Origin: Ciona savignyi
Lineage: Eukaryota > Chordata > Ascidiacea > Phlebobranchia > Cionidae
Direction of reading: 5' to 3'
NCBI GenBank assembly: GCA_000149265.1
Contig: CH003393.1
Coordinates: forward strand, 21,966-85,965
Length of the DNA stretch: 64,000 nt
The notes below the pieces were generated by a model that ran no database searches, was not told the origin of the DNA, and was given only the letters and a program-made list of their open reading frames with translations. The position numbers and the translations under genes were made by a program. Each line of letters begins with the position of its first letter. Within the stretch, counting starts at the first letter, position 1. Below, in pieces: positions 1-10,963 of the stretch.

Positions 1-1092
1 GACGGTTTGGTCCGAGAGTCAGGCGTTATTTTCCACAAATGGGGGATTTCCCATGAGGATAATGACCATGACTCGCACGGTTGGAAAATGCGGACTCTCC
101 GTGAGTTTGTATTTTATCGTATCTTCTCTGTTGGCAATAGTGTTAGACATATTTTTGTTGGCATCTCTTTTGTTAAAAACATTTTTGCTGGTATCTCTTT
201 TGTTAAAAACATTTTTGCTGGTATCTCTTTTGTTAGAAACATTTGTTTTGGCAACAGTAATAAACACATTTTTGGTTGGCAACATTATTGAAAACATTTT
301 TGTTGGTAAGATGGTAACTCCTTTGTTAAACACATTTTTGTTGGCATCTCTTTTGTTACACGCAATATAGTACCATATTATTGCGACTATTTTTTCTGTA
401 GAGGTAACAAGAACGTTTTATTGTATAAGCAATAGAATTGACAGAAAACATGTTTACATTAGTAATATATTAATAATTAATGCCATAATTATTGTCTTCT
501 AGCAACCCTGATAAAAGAGCTTGGCCACAACGGGCGGTATTTGGATTACTTGAAGATGGACACCGAGTCATACGAAGAAGGGGTGAGTCTACTCTCAACT
601 TGATCAATTGTGCTTAAAACCGGGAGCTTCTGGGTTCAATTTGTACCTTGGACAACTTGGCTCTAAAATGTATATTATTATAATGGAAAGTTCGTTAATT
701 TTTTTGCGAAAAATAATGTCAGGATAGTTAGGGCATTTGTTTTTTTATTCACACAATGTTTACAATTATATTTGCAGCTGATGCAACAAGTAATCGACCA
801 CGATTTAGCAAAATGTGTCCGGCATTACGCCCAAGAGATCCATCTAATGGGACCAATTACTCGTCCAGATAGATTAAAGAAATGTCGTCATTTGTTCAGT
901 GCTATGAGCGAGTTGAATAACCAGGGTTGGAGACTCTATAATACGACTGATAACTGTCGATGGACAACCGTGCCCGACCCACACGCCCGTCAAGTGCAGG
1001 CCAAAGGTCAAATTGTAAACAGTGAAACAACTATACTGTGGGAGACGATGTTTGTTAATTTTGACGTCAAAGGTCCTTGCAAAGTGGAATAA
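1..1092 (+). CDS. METTL24: METTL24-like methyltransferase, copy 1 (3' part only)
   Basis: Three exons at 1-100, 503-582 and 778-1092 join in frame and end at a TAA. The 5' part lies outside the window. The product end holds the conserved run GWKMRTLPTLIKELG (across exons 1-2), then YLDYLKMD, then the C-terminal block HYAQEIHL. These match the second half of the METTL24-type methyltransferase domain; the S-adenosylmethionine-binding first half is not in the window. Donors are GTGAGT and acceptors CTAG and TGCAG. The substrate of this family is not established. Exon 2 is identical in nucleotide sequence to that of copy 2, whereas the last exon alternates identical and divergent blocks. The first intron carries a degenerate tandem repeat. 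Confidence 0.85.
140..362 (+). repeat. Degenerate tandem repeat in intron of METTL24-like copy 1
   Basis: The phrase TTGTTAAAAACATTTTTG, followed by CTGGTATCTC or a close variant, recurs about six times with a period near 33-35 bases. It keeps both strands free of stops here, which explains the apparent reading frames. I see no gene. Confidence 0.7.
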
Positions 1093-1435
1093 CTTTAACA
1101 GTTAACAAATTTTTATAATATACACGGCACATTTAAAGTGGAACAGCATTGAAAATGCCGGTTTTACTACATGCTTTGTACAATGTGATGTAGCTATTCA
1201 GAATCACTAACATTGATTAGGATCTTTAAAAAAATAAATACCTTTTGTTTGGTCAATATTTACTTGATCTACGTCTAAGTGAAGTATTAAATACAATCGT
1301 TTTAACGTGCTTGAAAAGTAAATGATGTTTCGATGACGTATTCTCCCGATTTTGGATCGTAATTTGAGTAAAACTTTACTTAAAGCCAAAATATGACGGT
1401 AGTTACTTGTTGTTCGCAAGAGGCCATAAAATTGC
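1093..1435. other. Intergenic, nothing recognised
   Basis: A+T-rich sequence downstream of METTL24-like copy 1. A minus-strand open frame (1207-1464) has no family resemblance and partly lies in the duplicated segment that starts near 1436. Confidence 0.5.
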
Positions 1436-1550
1436 AGTTTTAAATCACTTCCTAAATAAAACATGTCATAAATTTAGTTTGTTTTTGCATTTAAGTTTTG
1501 TTAATCCTTGCTAGGATAACTAATGTAGCCTCCGGGTATAGACACTAGAC

Positions 1551-1885
1551 CAGTGCTTCTCAAATGGTGCGCCGCGGCCGCGGCGCACTGCTGCGCCACA
1601 GGGGTTAGCTAGGTGCGCCACACTTGCATTTCGTGAATTTACGACAGAGTGTGTATAGATCATAAACTACTAAATGGTTAGTGTCTAGTTCGTTCTTTTT
1701 CATTGTAACGTTAGTTCTACATTAACTTTCGAAAAGCAAGAGCGCTCAAGAAACAGTAATTTAGTATTTTTCCTAAATTCTTTAGGTATTTAGCATATTG
1801 TTTTGACTCCCCGTGCAAAGTGCGCCCGTTCGTTTTTTAAATGGTCTCGGGTGCGCCACGAGGTCAAAAAGATCGAGAAGCACTG
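1551..1885. mobile_element. hAT-type MITE with perfect 8-bp target duplication
   Basis: The ends are CAGTGCTTCTC and GAGAAGCACTG, perfect 11-base inverted repeats with looser extension (GGTGCGCC on both sides). The element is flanked by the 8-base direct repeat CACTAGAC at 1543-1550 and 1886-1893. CAGTG termini and an 8-bp target duplication are hallmarks of hAT elements. It is about 335 bases long with no transposase. The paralogous segment near 7352-7370 lacks it. Confidence 0.9.
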
Positions 1886-2584
1886 CACTAGACAGTTGAC
1901 TTAATGTATATTATGTGTTTCGTTGTTCCTTGCCTGTAACATTTCATTTTTATTGTTCTGTTTAATTTAGTAGAAGAAAGCAATATATAAATGCAATTAA
2001 TACTTAGAAACTTACAGGAAACCAAAGTTATAATCGGTTTTGTTTGTTTAGTTTTAGAGTTAGACAGATAGCTGATTGTTGCAAAACACAGTGTAGCACT
2101 TGAATTTTGTCCAGGTGTTTACTTAATTGGTGTGTTAGATCAATACAGTATGCCACTGCCACCATATAAATGAGAAACCATGGATATAATCAGTTCGGCT
2201 TGTAATCAACTGCTGTTACGTCACACAGTAAAGCATTTGGATGATATTCATGTTTACCTTATTGGCACAAAGGATAAGATATTGTAGTTTTATATGCGCT
2301 CGTTGCATATATTTGCATTTTCCGTTGTTCCTTACCATGGTGTCATTTGCATTATTCGAGTGTGCTGCAAAATCAAGGATTATCTCAGCCCGTTTTATTG
2401 TTTAAACTGCCACGTGGAGTGTCGGTATAAAGAATAGTGACAGGCACTAGTTTTTATGAACAAAAATATATACACAATATTAGTCAAAGATGTTATATAT
2501 TCATTGTTTTGTAAAGGCGACTTCTATATTAATTGGCCAAATGTTGTTGTATTAGATTAGTAGCCTACAGTATGCCACCATATA

Positions 2585-3103
2585 CAGTAGCACCCCGCTT
2601 ACCTGACCACCTATGAGACCGTAATCAAGCGGTCGTGTTAGCGGTGTGGTCGTGTTAGTGAATTGTGATTTGGAGCAAGTTGTCGTCATATGCGGCTAAA
2701 AAAACGTCTGCATTTTTACTAAATTTTCACCAAATGCCATTATTTTTATCAGATACTGCAAAATGAATTTAATACTAAAGTTTATCTTGTAAGATTTAGT
2801 ACTGTTTGCCACATTTTCTTTCGTGTGCGCTCATTTATTCTTATTGTTTTGATCATAAAAGAAATTTAACCTTATTATTTTTGGTGACAAAGGCAAATTT
2901 TTAGCACATGTGGTCACTTAAGCGGAGTCAAATTTGAAGTTTTGGACCAAAATATGGCGGTCCTGGTCTGGAAACCGGGGTGGTCGCGTTATTGAAACAG
3001 AATGCAATGCATTACCATAGTAAATTAATTGGGACCGCACTGAAGTGGTCGTGATAACGAGGTGGTCGTGTTATCGAGGTGGTCTCCAAGCGGGGTTCCA
3101 CTG
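2585..3103. mobile_element. pogo/Tc1-mariner-like MITE with TA target site
   Basis: The termini are CAGTAGCACCCCGCTT and, inverted, CAGTGGAACCCCGCTT, each followed by GACCACC. TA flanks both sides (2583-2584 and 3104-3105). CAGTRGAACC ends and a TA duplication are typical of pogo/Tigger-like elements. It is about 519 bases long and non-coding. Two uninterrupted relatives of the target (near 2160 and 7628) read CCACCATATAAATG, showing the empty site. Confidence 0.88.
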
Positions 3104-4260
3104 TAAATGGAAAACCATGGATATAATTAGTTTGTTATCGATTGCTGTCACGTCACAGAGTAAAGTATTTGGATGATATTTATGTTTACCTTATTGACAC
3201 AAAGGATAAGATAATGTAGTTTTATATGCGCTCGTTGCATATATTTGCATTTTCCGTTGTTCCTTACCATGGTGTCATTTGCATTATTCGAGTGTGCTGC
3301 AAAATCGAGGATTATCTCAGCCCGTTTTATTGTTTAAACTGCCACGTGGAGTGCCGGTATAAAGAATAGTGACAGGCACTAGTTTTTATCAACAAAAATA
3401 TATACACAATATTAGTCAAAAGGTTATATAGTCATTGTTGTGTAAAGGCTACTTCTATATTAATTGGCCATTTCGGCTTCTCAAAGCCAGGTATAATTAT
3501 TAGGCTAGGCCTAATAGAACAACTTTATGTAGTCTTCTAGTATATACAAATAACAGCTAAAGTTAAAAATCCTGACTTGAAATTAAGCCCCAAGATACCT
3601 CAGTTATCGGTGCAGAGAAGACCGTTTTCGTTTGTAGAGTCATACATGGCTATATGCGTTAATGGGGTTGGTTCGTAAATAGTAAAAGCATATGAGAATC
3701 AAGGACAGTGTTAAGTAGTTAACTACACATAATATACATTAAACCAGTAGTGTTATCGATTCCAGTTTACCGAATCAATCTAAGTGCTTTCCAGTAACAT
3801 GAGAGAATAAATAACGAGTCTGCCATTAGCTTTTATTACTACCTCAATCTAATTTCACTTGATTGAGCGATTACACATTGATGGTGTCTGTTTAAACAGT
3901 TAAGGCGGATGCACACATACCCGTCTGCGGCTGCCGCAGAGTGCTTACGGCGCGGCTCTGCCGCGTGTCAGTGCACACATCGCCGCAACGGGGTTTTTGA
4001 GCGGCTTGTGCGCCAATAAGCGGTCAATTTTCTCGGTCCTGCGGCGCTTGCGGCCGAGTAGAAAAATTTCTACTTTGCCGCAGAAGCCGCACAGCTACAA
4101 ATCTGGTTAAAAGCAAAAAAATGCATTTTTTTAATATTGCAGCATAGTTTGGTTAAGAATTTAGGCTGGGATAGATGTATTGTTGTTTTGCTTTGTGGAT
4201 TAGGTCCAAGACTCATATTTAACCAACTTTATTTAAAATTGTAGGATTTGTAGCCTAAAT

Positions 4261-4611
4261 ATGGACGAGGTATTAAAGTTAAAAAACGTTGAGGAAACCA
4301 ATAAAGTAATTAAAGCATACATTGTGAAACTGAGTGTGATCCTGGAAGGTAAGATATTAGGCTTTAATTTTAATTATTGTATTGTTTCACTTTCAAGTGA
4401 AGTAAGATTACACAAAAAGCAGTGCCGGTATAATAGAATATTATTTAACTTCAAAATTTAGGAGGCACCGATAATACCCTGGAGTTGACTAGTCATACTG
4501 GAGGCACCAAACTAGATAACTTATGTTTTTTTTGTGCCTTCCTGTTTTGCTGTAGTATCTTGCCAGTTTTTTGTAAATTGTTGGATTTTCAGTTAACGCC
4601 ATATTTGTTTT

Positions 4612-4645
<34 letters not shown>

Positions 4646-5050
4646 ATTCACTCTCGTTATTACCGTTACTTAAAAACTTTCTTGTTAAACTTTCAAATGT
4701 ATTAATTGATCAGTGCACAATGATATTGGTACCCTGTTTAGTTTTTTTGCAATGTTGTGGATTAGGCCTACACTGCAAAAACTACAAATTATTAAGTCAT
4801 GCACTCCCGAGATCTTGTTAAAATGGCTTTTTGAACTGGTCGGTCACTCTCACTATATATTAAATATATATATTTGTATGGATGTGTATACCAATACAAC
4901 ACAGTATTTTGATAGTTAATTTCTATTGTTTTTTTTCTAGACAGGTATGGGTACACGAGATGTTGACAGAGAGAGATTTAAGATCTGAGTTTGTCTTTTT
5001 GTGAAATTACAGAAGATTTGTCAGATGTGTTGGACAATCTGGAAAATTAA
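4261..5050 (+). pseudogene. Relic of a Harbinger transposase gene
   Basis: The fragments lie inside the inverted-repeat element. A possible first exon (4261-4350, donor GTAAGA) could join an acceptor near 4461 and continue into a short low-complexity frame. A separate fragment around 4943-5005 encodes WVHEMLTERDLRSEF and then stops at a TGA. No downstream DDE triad is recognisable before the 3' terminal repeat, so I regard it as dead. Joining of the two fragments is inference. Confidence 0.5.
4613..4642. repeat. (TA)n microsatellite
   Basis: A run of TA dinucleotides about 30 bases long within the Harbinger relic. Confidence 0.9.
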
Positions 5051-6305
5051 TGCTAGTAACCCATACCGGCACTGTATTAGTACCAAGCTGGAAAAGACAG
5101 AAAAGAAGAAACTACATATGATTGAATCATTCATACAAGTTATATCTTCATGAACATTGGTAGAGGGGCATGAAGTAATGGTTAGCGGTTTGTGTTATAG
5201 GATAGTGGTCGGTTTGGTATTTCCACTCTTTTTAGAATATTTCAAATTTTTAAGTGATTATTATAAAAAAAAAAATTGAGAAAGTTTTATTTATTTCCAT
5301 ATGTAGTTAAGTTAACAGTGTTGTTGGTTGTGGTCAATGTTTTTGTGCAGAGTAAGTAAAAAAATTTCTTTCACATACAGAGATTGCAAAAAAGCACCCT
5401 GGCTGTAATGCACACAGAATCAAATTTACACTGGCTTGAACACTACGGTCAATTTGGGACTACAACTTCATTCTAAACTAGCTGATGTGGTAGAATTTTA
5501 TTTCTCAGTAGAAATTCACATGACTGAGTCATCCACATGATAGTGATATTTATTTTAATTGTATATATTGTTCTTTTCTTACTGTTTCCATTTTGTTACA
5601 TGTATGCACTCTTTATTCAGTTGGTGTCTCCTGTCCAGGTCCACCAGGTGTGTTGTACTGAATAAAGTGGAGGACTTAGACAGCAGATAACTATTGAATA
5701 ATGAGGACATGCATGTAACCATACTTTTCCTAATGTTTATATAATAATTTTGTTCCATGTGTTCTTTCAAATTTCTATCCCTTTGTCTACTATTGAATAA
5801 ATTTCTCACTTGCCAGTAGTGATTGAATTGTTATTTTTTTTTGTATTGACAATGACGAAGAGAAAAAATTTGACTCTTCAGGTAATCAGATATGAACAGG
5901 TTAGCCCAGTTGGGCATTAAAACCACTCCACTTTGGGAAACATTTGCTGGTGTCGTTTGCAGTCAAAAGTTTAGTCAATTCTCATTAATCTCTTCTCTTT
6001 TTAAGTATTTTGCAAAAAATAGTAATCCTAACCTAATACATTGAATGAAATGAACTTTTGACTAGAAAAGCAGTTCTGGGAAGGTATATGCCTAATCATA
6101 AACTCTAAACCCTTGATTTGCAAAGAAAAGGCCATTTTAGTACCAATCTTTGCATTGCAATAGCGTCCTTGGAAACCGGGCGGTGTGAATGTGGTGTGCA
6201 TGGTGGAGTCGCACAGCCGCACAAGATGACCGCAGCCGCGCCGCTTACTGCTCGGGGATTCCCCGCCCGCAGCCGCAAAAGTTGTCATGTGTGCATCCGC
6301 CTTTA

Positions 6306-7050
6306 AGTAGTACGCATGTAGCAATGGAAGTAGAAACATTCCTATGTTTCGCTTTTAATTTCTTTACAGTTAAAACCAAGTGTTTATAAACAACATAAGC
6401 CGTTTCTTGTATTGTGCCTAACTGATATCATTTAATTTATTTTTCAATTCTAAATTAATCACTCTAGTTCTAATTGTCCAGGGCTAGATTATGTTTAAAA
6501 TAAATATTATTAAACGTTCATGTTGGGCTCGTTAAAGTAAATCGGTAGTGTTAAAGGGTAAGATCAGCGAGTTTTGTACATATCGAGATTTTTTTGTTCA
6601 GTATGCAGAAATGGATTTACATTTGAAATGCTTTAAACTTGAAAAACACTTGCAAATGTGTTTAATTTGCGTATGAGCATTAGCCAAAGCGCTATAGTTT
6701 TTTTCGTGCCAAGGACCTCATTGTGAGTAGTTTTAAAATGAGGTGGTATATATCACGTGGTTTCCACTCTCTAGCTCTACTTAAGTTTCGTTTATTGATT
6801 TGATAATATACATATCCTCAATCGCTTAACAACAACTTTAAAATACGTTTTAATAGCGACAGCGTTTATTGACACACCTGCAATATTAAACTACGGTATT
6901 CGGGATGTCTTTTGGAAGGTTATTTAAATGGTATTTATGAAGCAAACGAAAGTAAATGCTGTTTAGATGAGATATTCTTCTGATTTCCGGCCGTTATTTT
7001 AGTAAATCAGTAATGGAAATATGTTACCAGATGTTCGTAGGGCAACACTA
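6306..7050. other. Intergenic, nothing recognised
   Basis: A+T-rich unique-looking sequence between the Harbinger element and the next repeat. I see no exon, RNA or inverted repeat here. Confidence 0.5.
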
Positions 7051-7056
7051 ATATGC

Positions 7057-7235
7057 AGGAAAGACGGAAGGAGGGAAAATGCACAGTAAAATTAAGAAAA
7101 CTAATTTAAACCCTGCCCTAAACACTAATCTCAACCCCAGAACTAACCCTTACTTCAAACCCATGTTTAAAACTGACTGTAATGTACTAAGCTTCATTTT
7201 AGTGTGCAGTTTCCTTCCTTTTAGTTTTTCCCTGT
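7057..7235. repeat. MITE-like repeat with TTAGGG-like core
   Basis: Edges GGAAAGACGGAAGGAGGG and, inverted on the right, a similar purine-rich stretch form an imperfect inverted repeat. The core phrase CCTAAACACTAATC is followed by CAACCC and AACTAACCC. It recurs, inverted, at about 17580-17650 and closely at 34611-34650. The open frame here is a consequence of the repeat. Confidence 0.5.
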
Positions 7236-8222
7236 TTGCACGAGGCTCTAAAAATTGCGGCTTAAATCACATCCTAAATAAAGCATGCTATAACTCAGTT
7301 TGTTTTTGCAGTTGTTTTGTTAATCCCAGCTAGGATAACTAAGGTAGCTACTGGTTATAGACAGTTGACTTAATGTCTACTCCTGTAATTCGTTGTTCCT
7401 TGCCTGTAACATTTCATTGTTTTTTTTTTTGTTTAATTTAGTAAAATAAAGCAAAATATAAACATGAATAATACTTAGAAACTTACAGGAAACCAAAGTT
7501 GTAATCGGTTCTGCTTGTTTTGTTTTACAGTTAGACAAATAGCTGATTGTGGCTAAACGCAGTGTAGTACTTAAATTTTGTCCAGGTGTTATTTTAAATG
7601 TTGTATTAGATCAGTACAGTATGCCACCATATAAATGGGAAACCATGGATATAATCAGTTTGGCTTGTTATCAACTGCTGTTACGTCACACAGTAAAGTA
7701 TTTGGATGATAATTATGTTTACCTTATTGACACAAAGAATAAGATATGTAGTTTTATATTCGCTCGTTGTATATAACCACGGTATTATTAATATTTTATT
7801 TTCAGTTGTTCTTTACCATGGTGTCATTTGCATTAATCGAATATGCTGCTATATCATGGAATATATGGCCCGTTGGAGTGCTGCTATAAAGAATAGTGAC
7901 AGGCACTAGTTTTTATCAACAGCAAAAAATATAAACAATATTCAAAAAGGTGGTATATTTTTTGTTGTGTAAAGGCGACTTCTATATTAATTGGCCATTT
8001 CGGCTTCTCAAAGCCAGGTATTATTATTAACCTAGGCCTAATATAACAACTTCATGTCGTCTAGTATAAACAAATGACAGCTAAAGGTCAAAATCCGGAC
8101 TTATAATTAAACCACAGTTATCGGTGCAGGGGTGACCGTTTTCGTTTGTTGAGTCATACAGAGTTGTATGCGTTAATGGGGTTGGTTCATGAACCGTAAA
8201 AGCAAATGCGAATCAAGGACAG

Positions 8223-8773
8223 TGTAGCCGACAAACGGTCACATTCACAACTAAAAAACTCTTGATGAGAACAACCCAACATTACACTTTAACCAATTTT
8301 AATAACGAAAATGAGAGCGGCAAGGCGAACTAAAAATAGAAATTCGGGAACAAAATTTGGCTTTTAAATGGGGAAAGTAATGACAAACCGACGGTGGGCG
8401 TGAGGTGATCTGACGATTGCCCGTGTGTTAACCCCCTTGGTTTTCCCATTCACGGGAATAAACATGAATATCCTATCCTATCCTAAAGGGGTAAGGGAGA
8501 GGGGTTTTTATAATATTGAAGTATATCAAGGTCTGTAGCTGTAAAATAAATATAAGTTATTAATCCACCACTACAAATTAAATTGCAATAAAAAATAAGG
8601 AAAACAAACTATTACTGTCAACTGAACGAAGTTATAACTGAAGAACGAACCAATAAAACAGTAAAGCGAGAAATTAAGGAATTTAAATTAAAGTGTGCAG
8701 CGTTTGACGCGCTGGCATGAGAGGACCAAGTTTGGAGTGCCGTATAATGATTTGGGTGACTCTATAGTCAACA
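8223..8773. mobile_element. Probable solo LTR (551 bp) containing a SINE fragment
   Basis: Copy A reads through GGACAGTGTTAAGTAG without interruption; copy B has 551 extra bases at this point. The insert begins TGTAGCC and ends CAACA, giving TG...CA ends. It is flanked by GACAG (8218-8222) and TACAG (8774-8778), a 5-bp target duplication with one mismatch. Several AATAAA-like words occur in the 3' half. A 3' SINE fragment (about 8384-8490) sits inside. No internal retroviral coding sequence is present. Confidence 0.55.
8384..8490 (+). mobile_element. SINE fragment, 3' part
   Basis: Matches the last third of the window's common SINE, from the CCGACGGTGGGCG word to the ATCCT tail. Confidence 0.85.
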
Positions 8774-8929
8774 TACAGTGTTAAGTAGTTTACTACATGT
8801 GATATACATTAAACCAGTAATGTTATCGATGCCGGTTAATCAATCTAAGTGATTTCCGGTAACATTACAGAAAAATAACGAGTCTGCCATTTGCTTTTAT
8901 TACTACCGCTATCGTATTACAGTTGTCCC

Positions 8930-9413
8930 CAGGGTTGCCAGACGCAAAGTACGCTTTACGGCCAAACTGTTTTTGCTTTACGGCCAAAATTCGGCCAATT
9001 TGTATCAAGTGCAAAATAAACTATTTAATTTAGCCAATTGGGCTATTTATCTCTTTATTTGTTGAAAAATTGTATATTTTAATTCCCCCCAGATTTGTCA
9101 AACCCGTTCAAATACTATACAGGAATTTCTATCGTTATTATTTTATTTTAAAACGTCATAATCAGCTTTGTGATTTAGGAATGAGACAGTTGATATAAAT
9201 TTATTTCCATATACTGTCTCTCTTTTTTCCTTTATTTCTACTGTAGCGTAAAAATAATATGACGCTTCGGCCAAAAACTTGACAATATTCTTATACGGCC
9301 AAATTCGGCCAGATTTTTCCGCACGGCCAAACTATTTTTTTTGCGTCCGGGACGATTTTGGTACGGCCAAATTTCTGAAATTTGGCCGTGAAAAAGGCCA
9401 AATGGCAACCCTG
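8930..9413. mobile_element. hAT-type MITE with perfect 8-bp duplication and ACGGCCAAA repeats
   Basis: The ends CAGGGTTGCCA and TGGCAACCCTG are perfect inverted repeats, flanked by GTTGTCCC at 8922-8929 and 9414-9421. Both subterminal regions repeat ACGGCCAAA or TTCGGCCA six or more times, which could be transposase-binding sites. It is 484 bases long, with no transposase. Confidence 0.92.
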
Positions 9414-9421
9414 GTTGTCCC

Positions 9422-10963
9422 GTCTCTGCTTATTGTTCGTTCCGTTCATTATTACGTCAGTTTTTTAGTCATGCATGACCGCGGGTAAAAGGAGAGAAGG
9501 GAAACTACACTCCTTAAAATCTAATATAAAGGTTATACCGCCAGAGTAAGTGTAAGAGGTAAAGTTATTTCTAATGTTCCGAGTTATACAGAGTCATTAA
9601 GGGCGTGACACGTTCAGACGGTGTGGCACAAATTAAGGTCTTTTAGAGTTGTCTTAGATTGAAATAGATTGTGCTGCGATATTTTAAAGGTAATTTCTCA
9701 ATTTGATGAATTTTCGTTTAACGCTACAGTATCAGTCTAGTTTATCTTTATTAGCGCTCTTTAATTTGACACAAACAAATGTAAACTGTTGTTACTACAC
9801 CTATATCTGTCGTGTGTTAATTATTTTCTGCTAATAGCTATGTTTTTAGCCAGTCCTCAATAGTCCTAACTTGTTAAACGATTACTAAAAGGAAGGTTAT
9901 TTTACTATGTACGCAAAATTGTTATGCAATCGACGATGAATTATTTATAGATTATTGGTTTGAAAACAACACGTCAGTTAGTATGCCAGCTGTAAGGTCT
10001 ATAGAGACAATTCTTGGCATTAGTGTAAAAGGTCCGGAGAGGTGGTGCTCCGCAGGTTTAAATCGATATTTAGGTTTTTATGAATTTGTGGGTGTTCGAT
10101 TTTTTTAAATCGTATTAATTGAAGTGATATTTAGGTTTTCATGAATTTGTGGGTTTTTGATTCTCTAAATCGTATTAATTGTAAATATAAACTGCAATTG
10201 AGTTTTAAAGGGTAACCTAAAACAGCTTGCACTTAGTTCGATAAAGCACAGCACGTTGCATTTGTGTCAGTGAGAACGGTGCTATTACATCCGTTGTTTC
10301 CTATCGACCAAGCCTATCAGTTTTAAGCTATCCGACTTTTAGCTTTAATTTATTGCCAGTTCCATGTAAACGTACGACAGTTTTGTTTTTAGTGCAACAT
10401 AGTGCAACAGAGATGTGTTTGCCAAATGCTGAAAGTTTAATATTCCGGTCCTTTGTTATATATAATTATTAATAATATATTATAGTAGGACGCCTTATGT
10501 ATAATGAAACACGGCCTGACCTTGACAGACATTTTTCAGTTAACATGGACGTGTGACAATGTCGATTGCGAGGTAGTACATTTAGTTTTCCAATTGTGTA
10601 GTATAGGCGTTGATAAGGATTCTAACCAAATACTGCATTTTCCCACAAATTAACAATTTAAAATCACGAGTTTTTTGCCTTTTTTGTTTTGATTTCAATC
10701 TAGTTTTGCCGTGGTTTGTGTTAAGGTACAGTAGTTAAATAGTCATATGCTGTGTAACTGTATTAGACGACCTACTGTGACTATAATATCTAAAAACGCT
10801 AGTTTTTGCATTGACATTACAGTTCAACCTTTTTAGGGTGTAGTTACTGTGCATCTTAACTTACTTCAGTTTTCCCCTATTTTATTTATTTATAAATCCA
10901 TGTTTATTTTTTATATTTAGTAAGTCTCGTTACCGTTTCGGGATATATAAATACTGTGCAAAA
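9422..10963. other. Upstream region of METTL24-like copy 2
   Basis: No exon is recognised. It contains one short tandem duplication (10066-10183). A TATAAATA word lies only about 20 bases upstream of the ATG at 10964, too close to serve as an ordinary TATA box for that start. Confidence 0.4.
10066..10183 (+). repeat. Two-copy tandem repeat, about 60-bp unit
   Basis: The phrase GATATTTAGGTTTT, followed by ATGAATTTGTGGGT and AAATCGTATTAATT, occurs twice in succession with a few differences. Confidence 0.8.

Larger units (their letters stand above)
1436..3880 (+). repeat. Duplicated segment, copy A
   Basis: This stretch aligns, with interruptions, to 7257-8915. Shared landmarks include a sequence beginning CTAGGATAAC (about 1512 and 7332), GGATATAATCAG with its flanks (about 2180 and 7647), AATGGGGTTGGTTC (about 3661 and 8175) and AACGAGTCTGCCATT (about 3815 and 8877). 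Copy A carries its own internal tandem duplication (about 2140-2546 and 2550-3470) plus two MITE insertions. No coding function is recognised. It may be an old dispersed repeat rather than a local segmental duplication. Confidence 0.75.
3903..6302. mobile_element. Decayed PIF/Harbinger DNA transposon
   Basis: The 16-base terminal inverted repeat AGGCGGATGCACACAT is perfect at both ends. The element is flanked by TTA at 3900-3902 and 6303-6305, the 3-bp TWA target duplication used by PIF/Harbinger elements. Subterminal regions (about 3920-4090 and 6180-6300) are GC-rich with repeated GCGGCTGCCGC-like words. Inside lie transposase relics: a first-exon-like frame at 4261-4351 beginning MDEVLKLKNVEET, and near 4945 a frame reading VWVHEMLTERDLRSEF that ends in a stop. 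The latter resembles the WVH...GEF stretch upstream of the DDE domain in Harbinger transposases. I see no DDE core, so it cannot mobilise itself. Confidence 0.8.
7257..8915 (+). repeat. Duplicated segment, copy B
   Basis: Second copy of the segment at 1436-3880. It lacks the two MITEs and the internal tandem duplication of copy A, but carries its own 551-base insertion at 8223-8773. The 75-codon frame 7549-7776 lies in it. That frame is broken by stops in copy A (for example at the position of CCACCATATAAATGAG near 2160), so it is unlikely to be a protein gene. Confidence 0.75.

Noticed and set aside
6028-6389. Overlapping frames on both strands near the Harbinger right end
   Set aside because: They lie on the GC-rich subterminal inverted-repeat region; composition explains their openness.
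7549-7776. 75-residue protein in duplicated segment B
   Set aside because: Broken by stops in the two relatives at about 2110-2290 and 3110-3230, with no recognised motif.
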